From Micromonospora halotolerans (GTDB lineage: Bacteria; Actinomycetota; Actinomycetes; Mycobacteriales; Micromonosporaceae): a stretch of DNA of 64,000 nucleotides. Both the position numbers and the translations under genes were made by a program. The stretch lies in assembly GCF_032108445.1 (NCBI RefSeq), contig NZ_CP134876.1:2542001-2606000 (forward strand), in the 5' to 3' direction. Below, in pieces: positions 32,732 to 41,141 of the stretch. Every line of letters begins with the position of its first letter. Position 1 is the stretch's first letter. A model generated the notes under the pieces. That model was not told the origin of the DNA and did not search any database. It saw nothing but the letters and a program-made list of their open reading frames with translations.

Positions 32732-33951
32732 GACGTCGCCCGTACCCCGGGGTGGAACTTCGGCACCCGCATGCTGACCTTCGTACCCGAGCCCAGACCG
32801 GTCTCGACGACCAGGCCGAACCGGTCCCCGAAGGCCGACCGGAGCCGCTCGTCGACGTTCGAGAGGCCGACGTGCTGGCCCGGGTCGTCGCCCGGGTCGT
32901 CGCCGGCGCCCGCGAGCTCGGCGATGCCGGCGGTCAGCGTCGTCGGATCCATCCCCACCCCGTCGTCCTCCACCGTGATGTGGCACTCGGCGCCCGCGTC
33001 CCGGGCCTCGATGCTCACCATGCCGGTGCCCGGCTTGCGGGACAACCCGTGCCGGACCGCGTTCTCGACCAACGGCTGGAGGCAGAGGAACGGCAGCGTC
33101 ACCGGCAGCACCTCCGGGGCGATCTGGAGACGCACCTGGAGCCGCTCGCCGAACCGGGCCCGCTCGATCGTCAGGTAGCGGTCGATCGAGCGCAGCTCCT
33201 CGGCGAGTGTGGTGAACTCCCCGTGCGCCCGGAACGAGTAGCGGGTGAACTCGGCGAACTCCAGGATCAGCTCGCGGGCCCGCTCGGGGTCGGTGCGGAC
33301 GAACGAGCCGATCGCGGTCAGCGCGTTGTAGATGAAGTGCGGGCTGATCTGGGCGCGCAGCGCGCGCACCTCGGCCCGGGCGAGGCGCTCCCGGGAGGAG
33401 TCCAGCTCGGCCAGGGCGAGCTGGTCGCCGGCCCAGTGCGCGGTCTCCAGGGTCGCCTGCACCAGGCCGGGGGCGGGCCGCTCGCCGGCCACCGCCACCA
33501 GCGCCCCGACCGCCCGGCCGTCGGCAGTCAGCGGGGCCACCACGGCGCCCCGGACCGGGCAGTCCACCAGGTCGCAGTGCAGCTCCGACTCGCGCAGCAC
33601 CGTCGAGCGCCCGGTGCCGACCGCCCTCCGGGCCGCCGCGAGCAGCTGGTCGCCGTGGTGCGCGCCGTGCCCGTCGAGGGCCAGCAGGACCTCCCGGTCC
33701 GTCAGGGCCAGCCCGGCCGCGCCCACCAGGGCCCGCAGATGGCGTACGGCCTTCGCCGCGCCCGCCGCGCTCAGACCGCCCCGCAGTGGCTCGGCGGCGA
33801 GCCCGGCGGTGTGCAGCACCTCGTAGGTGGCCCGCTGGGTGGCCGTGGCGATGCCCCGGCGGGCGCGCAGCCGCAGCACGGCCCACAGCGCCGCGGCCAG
33901 CGCGGTGACCAGCGAGACGACGCCGAACACGGCCGAGAGGTTGCCACCCAC
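32728..33951 (-). CDS. LytS-like sensor histidine kinase
   Basis: A 407-residue kinase: one N-terminal membrane helix (about residues 5-28), a GAF-like region with ESELHCDLVDCPVRGAVVAPL, then the His_kinase family motif QISPHFIYNALTAIGSFV with the phospho-acceptor His, and a HATPase domain (LCLQPLVENAVRHG; VEDDGVGM; GLSNVDERL). The two cysteines in ELHCDLVDCP could sense redox state or metal. It starts at GTG 33951 and is coupled to the LytTR regulator. Confidence 0.9.
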   Translation of the reverse strand: MGGNLSAVFGVVSLVTALAAALWAVLRLRARRGIATATQRATYEVLHTAGLAAEPLRGGLSAAGAAKAVRHLRALVGAAGLALTDREVLLALDGHGAHHGDQLLAAARRAVGTGRSTVLRESELHCDLVDCPVRGAVVAPLTADGRAVGALVAVAGERPAPGLVQATLETAHWAGDQLALAELDSSRERLARAEVRALRAQISPHFIYNALTAIGSFVRTDPERARELILEFAEFTRYSFRAHGEFTTLAEELRSIDRYLTIERARFGERLQVRLQIAPEVLPVTLPFLCLQPLVENAVRHGLSRKPGTGMVSIEARDAGAECHITVEDDGVGMDPTTLTAGIAELAGAGDDPGDDPGQHVGLSNVDERLRSAFGDRFGLVVETGLGSGTKVSMRVPKFHPGVRATS

Positions 33952-34009
33952 GACACAGATCCTGGCCGGTGCCGGCCGCTACGCCAACCCGCCGTCGTCC
34001 GCCGCGCGC

Positions 34010-35215
34010 CTACCGGCGGGGTGGCAGCGCCGGGACGACACCGCCCAGCGGATCCGCCAGCAGCGCCGAGAAGCCCAGCTCGGCGGCGCCGACCAGGGTG
34101 GCGTCGTCGCCCAGCGCCGAGGTACGCAGCCGTACCCGCTCCCGGGCCACGGGCAGCACGTTGGCGGCGATGCGGGTACGGACCTGGTCCGCCGCCGCGC
34201 CGGGATAGACGTCGCGCAGCATCCCGCCGAAGATCACGACGCCGGGGTTGAAGAGGTTGATCAGATTCGCCACGCCGACTCCGAGCCAGTCCCCGATGCG
34301 GTGCAGCGCCGCGCGGGCGGTCGGGTCGCCGCGGCCGGCGTCGGCCACCACGTCCCGCAGGGCGTCGCGGCCGGACAGGTCGGCCGGCCGTCCGGCGGCG
34401 TCGAGCAGGGCCCGCTCGCCGACCTCCGCCTCCAGGCAGCCGTGGGAGCCGCACCCGCACGGCCGGCCGTCATGCGGGTTGACCACCATGTGCCCCAGCT
34501 CGCAGGCGTAGCCGCCGTCACCGTCGAGCAGCTTGCCGCCGACGATGATCCCGCCACCCACGCCCACGTCGCCATGCAGGTAGATCATGTTCTGGAAGCC
34601 GCGGCCCGCGCCGCGTCGCTGCTCGGCGACCGCGCCAAGATGGGCCTCGTTGCCCACCGGCACCGGCCGGGCCAGCCCCAGCCGGTGGCCCAGCTCGGCG
34701 CCGAACGCCTGGTCCACCCAACCCAGGTCCGGCCCGAACCGGACCATCCCGTCGCCCGGCCGGATCATCCCGCAGTACGACGCGCCGACCCCGGCACACA
34801 CCGCCTCCGGCGGCGCCGCGTCGTGCAGTTCGCGACCGAACCCGGCGAGGACCTCGACCACCCGGTCGAGGTCGGCGCCGGCGCGGGGGCGGGCCGCCCG
34901 CCGGCGGTCCAGGATGACGCCGCCCAGCCCGACGCGGGCGGCGGTCAGCCAGTCCACGGCGACGTCGAACGCCAGCACGTACACCCCGGTGGTCTCCGGT
35001 CGTACCACCAGCGACGGCCGGCCCGTGCGGCCCGTGTCCGTCGGGGCCTCCTCGTGGACCAGTCCCGCGGCGGTGAGCTCCAGGGTCAGCGCCATGATCG
35101 TGCTGCGGTTCAAGCCCATCCGCTCGGCCAGCGCCGCCCGGGAGACCGAACCGTCGAGGTGGACGTGCCGGAGCAGGGTGCCGAGGTTGCGCCGGCGGAT
35201 CTCCTCCTGGAGCAA
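34010..35215 (-). CDS. ROK-family transcriptional regulator
   Basis: A 401-residue ROK repressor: winged helix-turn-helix at about residues 10-60 (LLRHVHLDGSVSRAALAERMGLNRSTIMALTLEL), then a sugar-kinase-like ROK domain. The zinc motif is GCGSHGCLEAEVGE, with the upstream CELGHMVV histidine; DVGVGGGIIVGGKLL is the phosphate-binding loop region. The family responds to sugars and controls carbohydrate genes. It starts at TTG 35215, with GGGAGGT 4 nt upstream. It lies beside the sugar transferase gene and may control it. Confidence 0.9.
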   Translation of the reverse strand: MLQEEIRRRNLGTLLRHVHLDGSVSRAALAERMGLNRSTIMALTLELTAAGLVHEEAPTDTGRTGRPSLVVRPETTGVYVLAFDVAVDWLTAARVGLGGVILDRRRAARPRAGADLDRVVEVLAGFGRELHDAAPPEAVCAGVGASYCGMIRPGDGMVRFGPDLGWVDQAFGAELGHRLGLARPVPVGNEAHLGAVAEQRRGAGRGFQNMIYLHGDVGVGGGIIVGGKLLDGDGGYACELGHMVVNPHDGRPCGCGSHGCLEAEVGERALLDAAGRPADLSGRDALRDVVADAGRGDPTARAALHRIGDWLGVGVANLINLFNPGVVIFGGMLRDVYPGAAADQVRTRIAANVLPVARERVRLRTSALGDDATLVGAAELGFSALLADPLGGVVPALPPRR

Positions 35216-35251
35216 CGTGACCTCCCGCGTCGGTCGCTCCGGCCGCTCCCC

Positions 35252-36811
35252 CTAGTAGGCGCCCTTGCGGGCGAGCACCACCCCGACGGTCCGCCACAGG
35301 ATGCTCAGGTCGTAGGCCAGCGACCAGTTGTCGACGTAGTAGAGGTCGAGCCGGATCGCCTCGTCCCAGGAGAGGTCGGAGCGGCCGGAGACCTGCCAGA
35401 GGCCGGTCATGCCCGGGCGGACCAGCAGCCGGCGCCGGACGTCGCCCAGGAAGTCGCCGTCGTCCGCGGGGAGCGGACGCGGGCCGACCAGGGACATCTC
35501 GCCCCAGAGCACGTTGATCAGCTGGGGCAGCTCGTCCAGCGAGGAGGCGCGCAGGAAGCGGCCCACCGGGAAGACCCGGGGGTCCTGCTTCATCTTGAAC
35601 AGCATGCCGTCGGTCTCGTTCTGGTCGACCAGGCCGGCCAGCCGCTCCTCGGCGTCGACGTACATGGTCCGGAACTTCCAGACCCGGAAGGTCCGCCCCT
35701 CGTGCCCGACCCGGGGCTGCCGGAAGAAGACCGGCCCGGGGTCGGAGATCCGGATGGCGATCGCGATCGCGGCGAAGAGCGGGGCCAGCAGCAGCAGGCC
35801 CAGCCCGGCGGCGACCCGGTCCATCAGGTTCTTGGCGAGCAGCGCCGGCCCGGACAGGGTCGGCTCCTCGACGTGCAGCAGCGGCAGGCCCTCGATCGGG
35901 CGGATGTGCACCCGCGGGCCGGCGATGTCGGTGAGCTGGGGCGCGACCACCAGGTCGACGCCGGAGCCCTCCAGCTGCCAGGCCATCCGGCGCAGCTCGC
36001 CCGGCTCGGCGCTGGCCGAACCGCAGACCGCGATGGTGTCGCCGCCGACCTCCCGCACCAGCGCGAGCACGTCCCGGCCGGCGTAGACCGGCACCGGCGT
36101 CTCGATGCCCCGGGCGGCGGCGTACCCGTCGGTGAGGTGGATGGCCACCGGGACCAGGCCGGCCCCCGGGTTGCGGGTGACCGCGGTGAAGACCTCCAGG
36201 CACTCCGGCAGGGTGCCGACCAGCACCATCCGGTGCCCGGCGTGGCCGATCCGGCGGCGGACGGCGTGCAGCGTCATCCGGGCGATCATCCGGCCCAGCA
36301 GGATGAGCAGCATGGCGCCGAGCAGGGCGAAGCCGACCGTCCACCGGGACAGCGAGTAGGTCTTCGTCGCGAAGGCGATGAACGAGACGGTGGCGGCCAC
36401 CGCCACGCCGGCCCGGGTCACCCGCTTGAACTCGTCGGGCCCGAGGCCGAGATAGCGCCGGTCGTAGGCCCGGTTGCCCCACAGGATGAGCAGCCAGCCG
36501 AGCGGCAGCAGCAGGAACGCGACGGTGTAGAACCACGACTGGGGCGCGTGCCGGAAGCCCGAGTCGGCCTGCTCGAAGATCTGGATGGCCAGGTAGCTGG
36601 CCAGGGCCGCCGCGCCGAAGTCGAGCAGCAGGAGGATCGCGATGTAGGGCCGGTGCCAGCGGGACACCCGGCGGCGGGCACGAGCCCACGCCAACCGGGG
36701 TACGCCGTTGTGCGACGGCGGAGTCGGCGGCTGGATCTCGAAGCTGTCGACGTGCCGCACGCTCTCGCTCCGGCCTGTGTTGGTTACCGGGCGCTGGAGG
36801 CTTGTCGTCAC
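35252..36811 (-). CDS. polyprenyl-phosphate sugar-1-phosphate transferase (WbaP/WcaJ-like)
   Basis: A 519-residue membrane enzyme that starts a surface glycan by moving a sugar-1-phosphate from a nucleotide sugar to undecaprenyl phosphate. Four N-terminal helices (about residues 58-180) precede a Rossmann-like domain (180-300), a further helix, and the catalytic domain: KNLMDRVAAGLGLLLL, FFRQPRVGHEGRTFRVWKFRTMY, SSLDELPQLINVLWGEMSLVGPRPLP and RPGMTGLWQVSGRS. Starts at GTG 36811. It is a candidate initiating enzyme for the polysaccharide locus downstream. The 273 bp between this start and the Fpg stop hold nothing recognisable. Confidence 0.93.
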   Translation of the reverse strand: MTTSLQRPVTNTGRSESVRHVDSFEIQPPTPPSHNGVPRLAWARARRRVSRWHRPYIAILLLLDFGAAALASYLAIQIFEQADSGFRHAPQSWFYTVAFLLLPLGWLLILWGNRAYDRRYLGLGPDEFKRVTRAGVAVAATVSFIAFATKTYSLSRWTVGFALLGAMLLILLGRMIARMTLHAVRRRIGHAGHRMVLVGTLPECLEVFTAVTRNPGAGLVPVAIHLTDGYAAARGIETPVPVYAGRDVLALVREVGGDTIAVCGSASAEPGELRRMAWQLEGSGVDLVVAPQLTDIAGPRVHIRPIEGLPLLHVEEPTLSGPALLAKNLMDRVAAGLGLLLLAPLFAAIAIAIRISDPGPVFFRQPRVGHEGRTFRVWKFRTMYVDAEERLAGLVDQNETDGMLFKMKQDPRVFPVGRFLRASSLDELPQLINVLWGEMSLVGPRPLPADDGDFLGDVRRRLLVRPGMTGLWQVSGRSDLSWDEAIRLDLYYVDNWSLAYDLSILWRTVGVVLARKGAY

Positions 36812-37084
36812 CTCAACCCATGTCCTCCCGCATGACTCGCGCCCTCACTCGCCGTGAGGGCCCGGGTCGCCCACCGTCCCAGTCTCCCACGCGGGCCCGG
36901 CCCGGACCGCTCCCAGAGGGGAAGCCGTCCGATGACGCTCGCGAGGATCTGGCCGGCTCCGAGTCGGTTGTGAAGCCGGGGACCGAGCCACTATACCGAT
37001 GGATGGCGGCCCCGGTAGAGGTGCGGAGTGGGACCTTCGGCGATCCGCGGACGATTCCTCTCCGTAACCGAGGAGTGCCGTTAC

Positions 37085-37945
37085 TCACCGTACGAGCCGG
37101 GACAACCGTCGGTCAGCCAGCGGCTTGCCGCCGGTCTGACAGGTGGGACAGTATTGCAGGCTCGAATCGGCGAACGAGACCTCTCGCACAAGGTCGCCGC
37201 AGACCGGGCAGGGCAGCCCCTTCCGGGCGTGGACCTTGAGCCCGGAGCGCTTCTCGCCCTTCAGCTCCGCGGCCCGCTGCCCCATCGAGCGCCGGACCGC
37301 GTCGCCGAGCACCGCGCGGGTCGCCGCGTGCAGCGTGGCGAGCTGATCGTCGGTCAGCCGGTCGGTGATCGCGAACGGGGAGAGCTTCGCCGCGTGCAGG
37401 ATCTCGTCGGAGTACGCGTTGCCGATCCCCGCGAGCACCGACTGGTCGGTCAGCACCCCCTTGACCTGCCCCCGCCGCCCGCGCAGCCGGGCACCGAAGG
37501 TGGCCAGGTCGGCCTCCAGGGCGTCCGGGCCCAGCTTGCCCACCCCCGGCACCAGGGCCGGGTCGGTCACCAGGTACGCGGCCAGCTTCTTCTGCGTGCC
37601 CGCCTCGGTCAGGTCGAAACCGGAGCCGTCGTCGAGACGGACCCGCAGGGCGATCGGCCCCTTGCCGGGGCGCAGCGGGGCGGTCGACGGGAACGCCTCC
37701 CGGTAGTGCAGCCAGCCCGCCCGGGCCAGGTGGACCACCAGGTGCAGGCCCTCGGCGAACCGGACGTCCAGGAACTTGCCGTACCGGCCCGCGCCGACCA
37801 CGGCCCGGCCGGCGACCGCGCTCGGCGGCGGGTCGTACGTCTTCAGCGCGTTGATCGAGGCGACCTCGAACCGCTCGACCCGCCGGCCGACCGCCCGCTC
37901 GCGCAGGTAGCCGGCGAGCGCTTCCACCTCCGGTAGTTCAGGCAC
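37085..37945 (-). CDS. Fpg/Nei-family DNA glycosylase
   Basis: A 286-residue base-excision repair enzyme that removes oxidised bases and cleaves the strand. After loss of Met the N-terminus is PELPEVEALAG, giving the catalytic Pro and Glu. A helix-two-turn-helix segment (VLTDQSVLAGIGNAYSDEILHAAKLSP) and a C-terminal zinc finger (CPVCGDLVREVSFADSSLQYCPTC) complete the fold. GTG 37945 is the only start giving the required Pro2, and a TACCGT hexamer sits 6 nt before it. Confidence 0.94.
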   Translation of the reverse strand: MPELPEVEALAGYLRERAVGRRVERFEVASINALKTYDPPPSAVAGRAVVGAGRYGKFLDVRFAEGLHLVVHLARAGWLHYREAFPSTAPLRPGKGPIALRVRLDDGSGFDLTEAGTQKKLAAYLVTDPALVPGVGKLGPDALEADLATFGARLRGRRGQVKGVLTDQSVLAGIGNAYSDEILHAAKLSPFAITDRLTDDQLATLHAATRAVLGDAVRRSMGQRAAELKGEKRSGLKVHARKGLPCPVCGDLVREVSFADSSLQYCPTCQTGGKPLADRRLSRLVR

Positions 37946-37951
37946 CGTACA

Positions 37952-37957
37952 ACGGTA
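37952..37957 (-). promoter_or_regulatory. -10-like hexamer of the Fpg/Nei gene
   Basis: TACCGT on the minus strand, 6 nt before the GTG at 37945. Confidence 0.4.
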
Positions 37958-37969
37958 GCCTTCTTTGCC

Positions 37970-38073
37970 GTGAGCGCGAGGAATGAGCTTGCGAGTTCCT
38001 GGCGCGAGCGCGAGGAGTGAGCTTGCGAGCCCCGCAGTCGCGAGCAGAGGTCGGCACAGTCGCGAACGAAAGG
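37970..38073. repeat. dispersed intergenic repeat, two imperfect copies
   Basis: A copy starting GTGAGCGCGAGGAATGAGC (37970) and a second starting GAGCGCGAGGAGTGAGC (38006) share the sequence of the 59-bp element at 58090-58207, including the GCGAGCCCCGCAGTCGCGA block and a final GTCGCGAACGAAAGG. The last bases supply the AAAGG before the glycosyltransferase start at 38082. Both occurrences of the element in this window sit directly in front of a glycosyltransferase gene. Confidence 0.75.
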
Positions 38074-38081
38074 CGAGCTCC

Positions 38082-39347
38082 GTGAGAATCGTGGTGGCGC
38101 ACAACCGGTACCGGGAAGCCCAGCCGTCCGGCGAGAACACCATCGTCGACGCGGAGATCGCCCAGCTGACCGCGGCCGGGGTGGAGGTGCTGCCGTTCCT
38201 GCGCAGCTCCGACGAGATCCCCGCGATGTCGAAGCCGGCCAAGGCGTTGCTGCCGATCTCGCCGATCTGGGCCCCGAAGGCCCAGCACGACCTCGACCGC
38301 CTGCTCGCCGAGCACCGCCCGGACGTGCTGCACCTGCACAACCCGTACCCGCTGCTCTCGCCCTGGGTGGTGCGGACCGCGCACAAGCGCGGCGTGCCCG
38401 TGGTGCAGACGGTGCACAACTACCGCCAGGTCTGTTCCTCCGGGCTCTACTTCCGCGACGGCGTGATCTGCCAGGACTGCCGGGGCCGGGCGCTGGGGGT
38501 GCCGGCGATCGTGCACCGCTGCTACCGGGGCTCCCGCGCGCAGAGCGCCGTGATGGCCACCACGCTCGCCGTGCACCGCCCGACCTGGAAGTCGGTGGAC
38601 CGGTACATCGCGCTCACCACCGCCGTCGCCGACCACCTCCGCGACTACGGCATCCCCGACGAGCGGATCGTGGTCAAGCCCAACGCGGTGCCCGACCCGG
38701 GGACGCCGGCGCCGCCCGGCGACGGTTTCCTCTTCATGGGCCGGCTGAGCCCGGAGAAGGGCCTCGACCTGCTGCTGACCGCCTGGCGGCGGCACCCCGT
38801 GGGGTCGCTGGGCCCGCTGCGGATCGCCGGCGACGGCGAGCTGCGTCCGCTGGTCGAGGCGGCCGCCGCCGAGCGGCCGGACGTGCTCTACCTGGGCCAG
38901 CTCGACCGGACCGGGGTGCGCGCCGCGCTGACCGACAGCGCCGTGGTCCTGGCCACCTCCACCTGGCACGACGTGCTGCCCACGGTGATCATCGAGGCGC
39001 TGGCCAGCGGCCGGCCGGTGCTCGGCACCGCGCTGGGCGGCATCCCGTACCTGGTCGGCGCGGACGCCCCCCGCGAGCCCGCCGGCACCGGCCCGGCCGA
39101 GGTGGCCACCGCGACGCCCGGCGACGGGCACGTCTCCCTGCCCACCGGGGTGCAGCGCGGCGAGGCCGGCTGGGTGGTCGCGCCCGACCCGGAGGCGCTG
39201 GCCGCCGCCCTCCCTCTGGCCCGGGCCGGCGCGCCGACGCTCGCTCCGGCCGCCCGCACCCGCTACGAGCGCACCTTCCACCCCGACGTGGTGACGAAGC
39301 GCCTCATCGACATCTACGCCGACCTCTCCAACGCCGCCCGCCGCTGA
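38082..39347 (+). CDS. GT4-family glycosyltransferase
   Basis: A 421-residue GT-B enzyme. The N-lobe begins VRIVVAHNRYREAQPSGENTIV, with VLHLHNPYPLLSPWVVRTAHKRGVPVVQTVHNYRQVC; the C-lobe has FLFMGRLSPEKGLDLLLTAW and LATSTWHDVLPTVIIEALASGRPVLGTALGGIPYLV, the donor-binding signature of GT4. A cysteine-rich patch (VCSSGLYFRDGVICQDCRG) is shared with many capsule-type GT4 enzymes. GTG 38082 is chosen because VRIVVAHN is the usual first strand; the frame is open back to 37983 through the repeat element. Confidence 0.9.
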   Translation: MRIVVAHNRYREAQPSGENTIVDAEIAQLTAAGVEVLPFLRSSDEIPAMSKPAKALLPISPIWAPKAQHDLDRLLAEHRPDVLHLHNPYPLLSPWVVRTAHKRGVPVVQTVHNYRQVCSSGLYFRDGVICQDCRGRALGVPAIVHRCYRGSRAQSAVMATTLAVHRPTWKSVDRYIALTTAVADHLRDYGIPDERIVVKPNAVPDPGTPAPPGDGFLFMGRLSPEKGLDLLLTAWRRHPVGSLGPLRIAGDGELRPLVEAAAAERPDVLYLGQLDRTGVRAALTDSAVVLATSTWHDVLPTVIIEALASGRPVLGTALGGIPYLVGADAPREPAGTGPAEVATATPGDGHVSLPTGVQRGEAGWVVAPDPEALAAALPLARAGAPTLAPAARTRYERTFHPDVVTKRLIDIYADLSNAARR

Positions 39348-39373
39348 CCCACCTGCCGCTCGCCCGCCGCCCG

Positions 39374-40099
39374 TCAGCGGAGGGAGGCTCGGGCGGAGAA
39401 GGCGATGCTGGCCAGGAGGAAGCCGCCGTTGACGATCGTGAAGGCGACGATCACCCACAGGGTCAGGGCGGGGGCCACGGTCAGGACCAGGCCGGCCAGG
39501 AAGATCACCGCGCCGTAGTCGCGGACCAGCTTCGCCAGGCGGACCGGGAGCGAGGTCGAGGTGACCATGCTGGCCGCGTTCGGGCCGGCCTGCATCACCG
39601 AGGTGACCAGGTTGACCATCCAGGTGCCGGCGAAGACCGCCACCAGCCAGGTGGGCGTCGAGGGGCGCTGCGCCACGGCGGTCGCCCCGAGCGCGGTGAC
39701 CAGGGCGATCTGGGCGGCCACGTCGCAGAGCACGTCGACCCGGGCGCCGGCCGGGTTGTTCTGCTTGGTGACCCGGGCGAGCTGACCGTCCGCGCAGTCC
39801 AGCGCGTACGCGATCTGCCAGGCGACCAGGGCGACCAGCCCGACGGCCCAGGCCGGGACGGACCCCGCCGCCACGTCGTCGGCGAGCGCGACCACGGTGA
39901 CCGAGGCGGCCAGGCCGAGCACCAGGTTGGTGAGGGTCAGCGCGGTCGGGCGCAACCCCAGGCGCTGCGCGACCAGCGCGAACACCGCCCCGATCCACTG
40001 GCTGATCGACTCGCTGAACAGGCCGCCGCCACGGTTGACCCGGTGGAAGTCGGCGACGGAGGGGCGGGACGGCTCAGCCAAGGTGGTCGCGGAGTGCAC
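39374..40099 (-). CDS. CDP-alcohol phosphatidyltransferase family enzyme
   Basis: A 241-residue integral membrane enzyme with about six helices. The complete active-site signature is present: Asp101, Asp104, Gly105, Ala108, Arg109, Gly118, Asp122 and Asp126. The family moves a phospho-alcohol between a CDP-linked donor and a hydroxyl acceptor. It starts at GTG 40099, 26 nt inside the dehydrogenase gene, and so is coupled to it. Its substrates should be set by the two upstream enzymes, which look able to make a CDP-activated polyol. Confidence 0.9.
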   Translation of the reverse strand: MHSATTLAEPSRPSVADFHRVNRGGGLFSESISQWIGAVFALVAQRLGLRPTALTLTNLVLGLAASVTVVALADDVAAGSVPAWAVGLVALVAWQIAYALDCADGQLARVTKQNNPAGARVDVLCDVAAQIALVTALGATAVAQRPSTPTWLVAVFAGTWMVNLVTSVMQAGPNAASMVTSTSLPVRLAKLVRDYGAVIFLAGLVLTVAPALTLWVIVAFTIVNGGFLLASIAFSARASLR

Positions 40100-41141
40100 C
40101 GGCGTAGTCTGCCAGCCGCTCCCGCGTCTCGGTAGGCGACATCGCCAGGTGTTCGAGGATGGTGTAGCGGTCCGGCCGGGTGGCCGGCGCGAACTGCACC
40201 GCCTCCACGAACTGCTCGTCGGACAGGCCCACGTCGGCGGGCAGCCGGGGCAGGCCGTGCCGGGCCAGGCAGGCCGACATCTCGGTGAGCCGCCGCTCGT
40301 CGCCGCGGAGGAAGGTGCAGAACAGGGCGCCCAGCCCGGCCAGCTCGCCGTGCGAGGCGGTGCCCGGGTAGAGCGCGTCCACCGCGTGCATGATCTCGTG
40401 GCAGCCGCCGCTGGCCGGGCGGCTGGTGCCCTCGATGGCCATGGCCAGGCCGCTGGAGATCAGCGCCTCGGCCAGCACGATGACGAAGGCGTCGTCGCTC
40501 ATGTCGCCCGGGTGGTTGAGCACCGCCTCCGCGCCCGCCCGGGAGAGCGACGCGGCCAGTCCGTCGAACGACTCACCGCGCACCTTCCGGGCCAGCTCCC
40601 AGTCGGCCAGAGCGCTGATGTTGCTGATCACGTCACCGATGCCGGCCCGGTTGTGCCGGTCCGGGCCGCTCTCCACGAAGTCCAGATCCACGATCACGGC
40701 GATCGGGATGTGCACCCCGTAGGAGCCCTTGATCCCGTCGGTGACGAGGCTCGCCACCGGGGAGGCGATCCCGTCGTTGGCGAGGCTGGTCGCCAGGGAG
40801 ACCATCGGCAGGCCCCGGCGGGTCGCCGCGTACTTGGCCACGTCGATGGTCTTGCCGCCGCCGATACCGACCACCGCGTCGTACGACCGGGCCCGGAGCT
40901 TCCCGCCGAGGTCGTCGGCGGCGTCCAGACTGCCCCCGGCGACGGTGAACACGTCGGCCGCCCGCAGCGACGGGCGGACCAGATCGGCGACCTTCTCGCC
41001 CTGCCCCGGACCGACCACGACCGCCACGTCACCCCCGGAGGAGATGCGGCCGTCGGCGAGGATCGCCGCCAGGTCGGCCACCGCCCCCCGCCGCACGTCG
41101 ATGTGCAGCGGGGTCAACACGCTCCGGGCTAGTAGCGGCAC
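40074..41141 (-). CDS. sn-glycerol-1-phosphate dehydrogenase-like iron-containing alcohol dehydrogenase
   Basis: A 355-residue NAD(P)-dependent enzyme of the DHQ-synthase/iron-ADH superfamily, closest in layout to glycerol-1-phosphate dehydrogenases (AraM/EgsA), which reduce dihydroxyacetone phosphate. Motifs: VGIGGGKTIDVAKYAA (cofactor), TSLANDGIASPVASLV, GIGDVISNISAL (metal Asp), GGCHEIMHAVDAL and TASHGELAGLG (metal His). It starts at GTG 41141, overlapping the nucleotidyltransferase by 13 nt. A different polyol phosphate as product is possible. Confidence 0.87.
   Translation of the reverse strand: MPLLARSVLTPLHIDVRRGAVADLAAILADGRISSGGDVAVVVGPGQGEKVADLVRPSLRAADVFTVAGGSLDAADDLGGKLRARSYDAVVGIGGGKTIDVAKYAATRRGLPMVSLATSLANDGIASPVASLVTDGIKGSYGVHIPIAVIVDLDFVESGPDRHNRAGIGDVISNISALADWELARKVRGESFDGLAASLSRAGAEAVLNHPGDMSDDAFVIVLAEALISSGLAMAIEGTSRPASGGCHEIMHAVDALYPGTASHGELAGLGALFCTFLRGDERRLTEMSACLARHGLPRLPADVGLSDEQFVEAVQFAPATRPDRYTILEHLAMSPTETRERLADYAGALRDHLG

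Noticed and set aside
31967..33886. A single long minus-strand frame joining the LytTR regulator to upstream sequence.
   Set aside because: The upstream part is an out-of-frame shadow of the LytS-like kinase; the regulator has its own ATG at 32731 overlapping the kinase stop.
36802..37239. A 145-codon plus-strand frame between the sugar transferase and Fpg genes.
   Set aside because: It runs antisense into the Fpg gene and shows no family features.
37085..38419. Extension of the Fpg/Nei gene upstream to give about 444 residues.
   Set aside because: Fpg/Nei enzymes need Pro at position 2; GTG 37945 supplies it, and the extension crosses the dispersed repeat and the glycosyltransferase gene.
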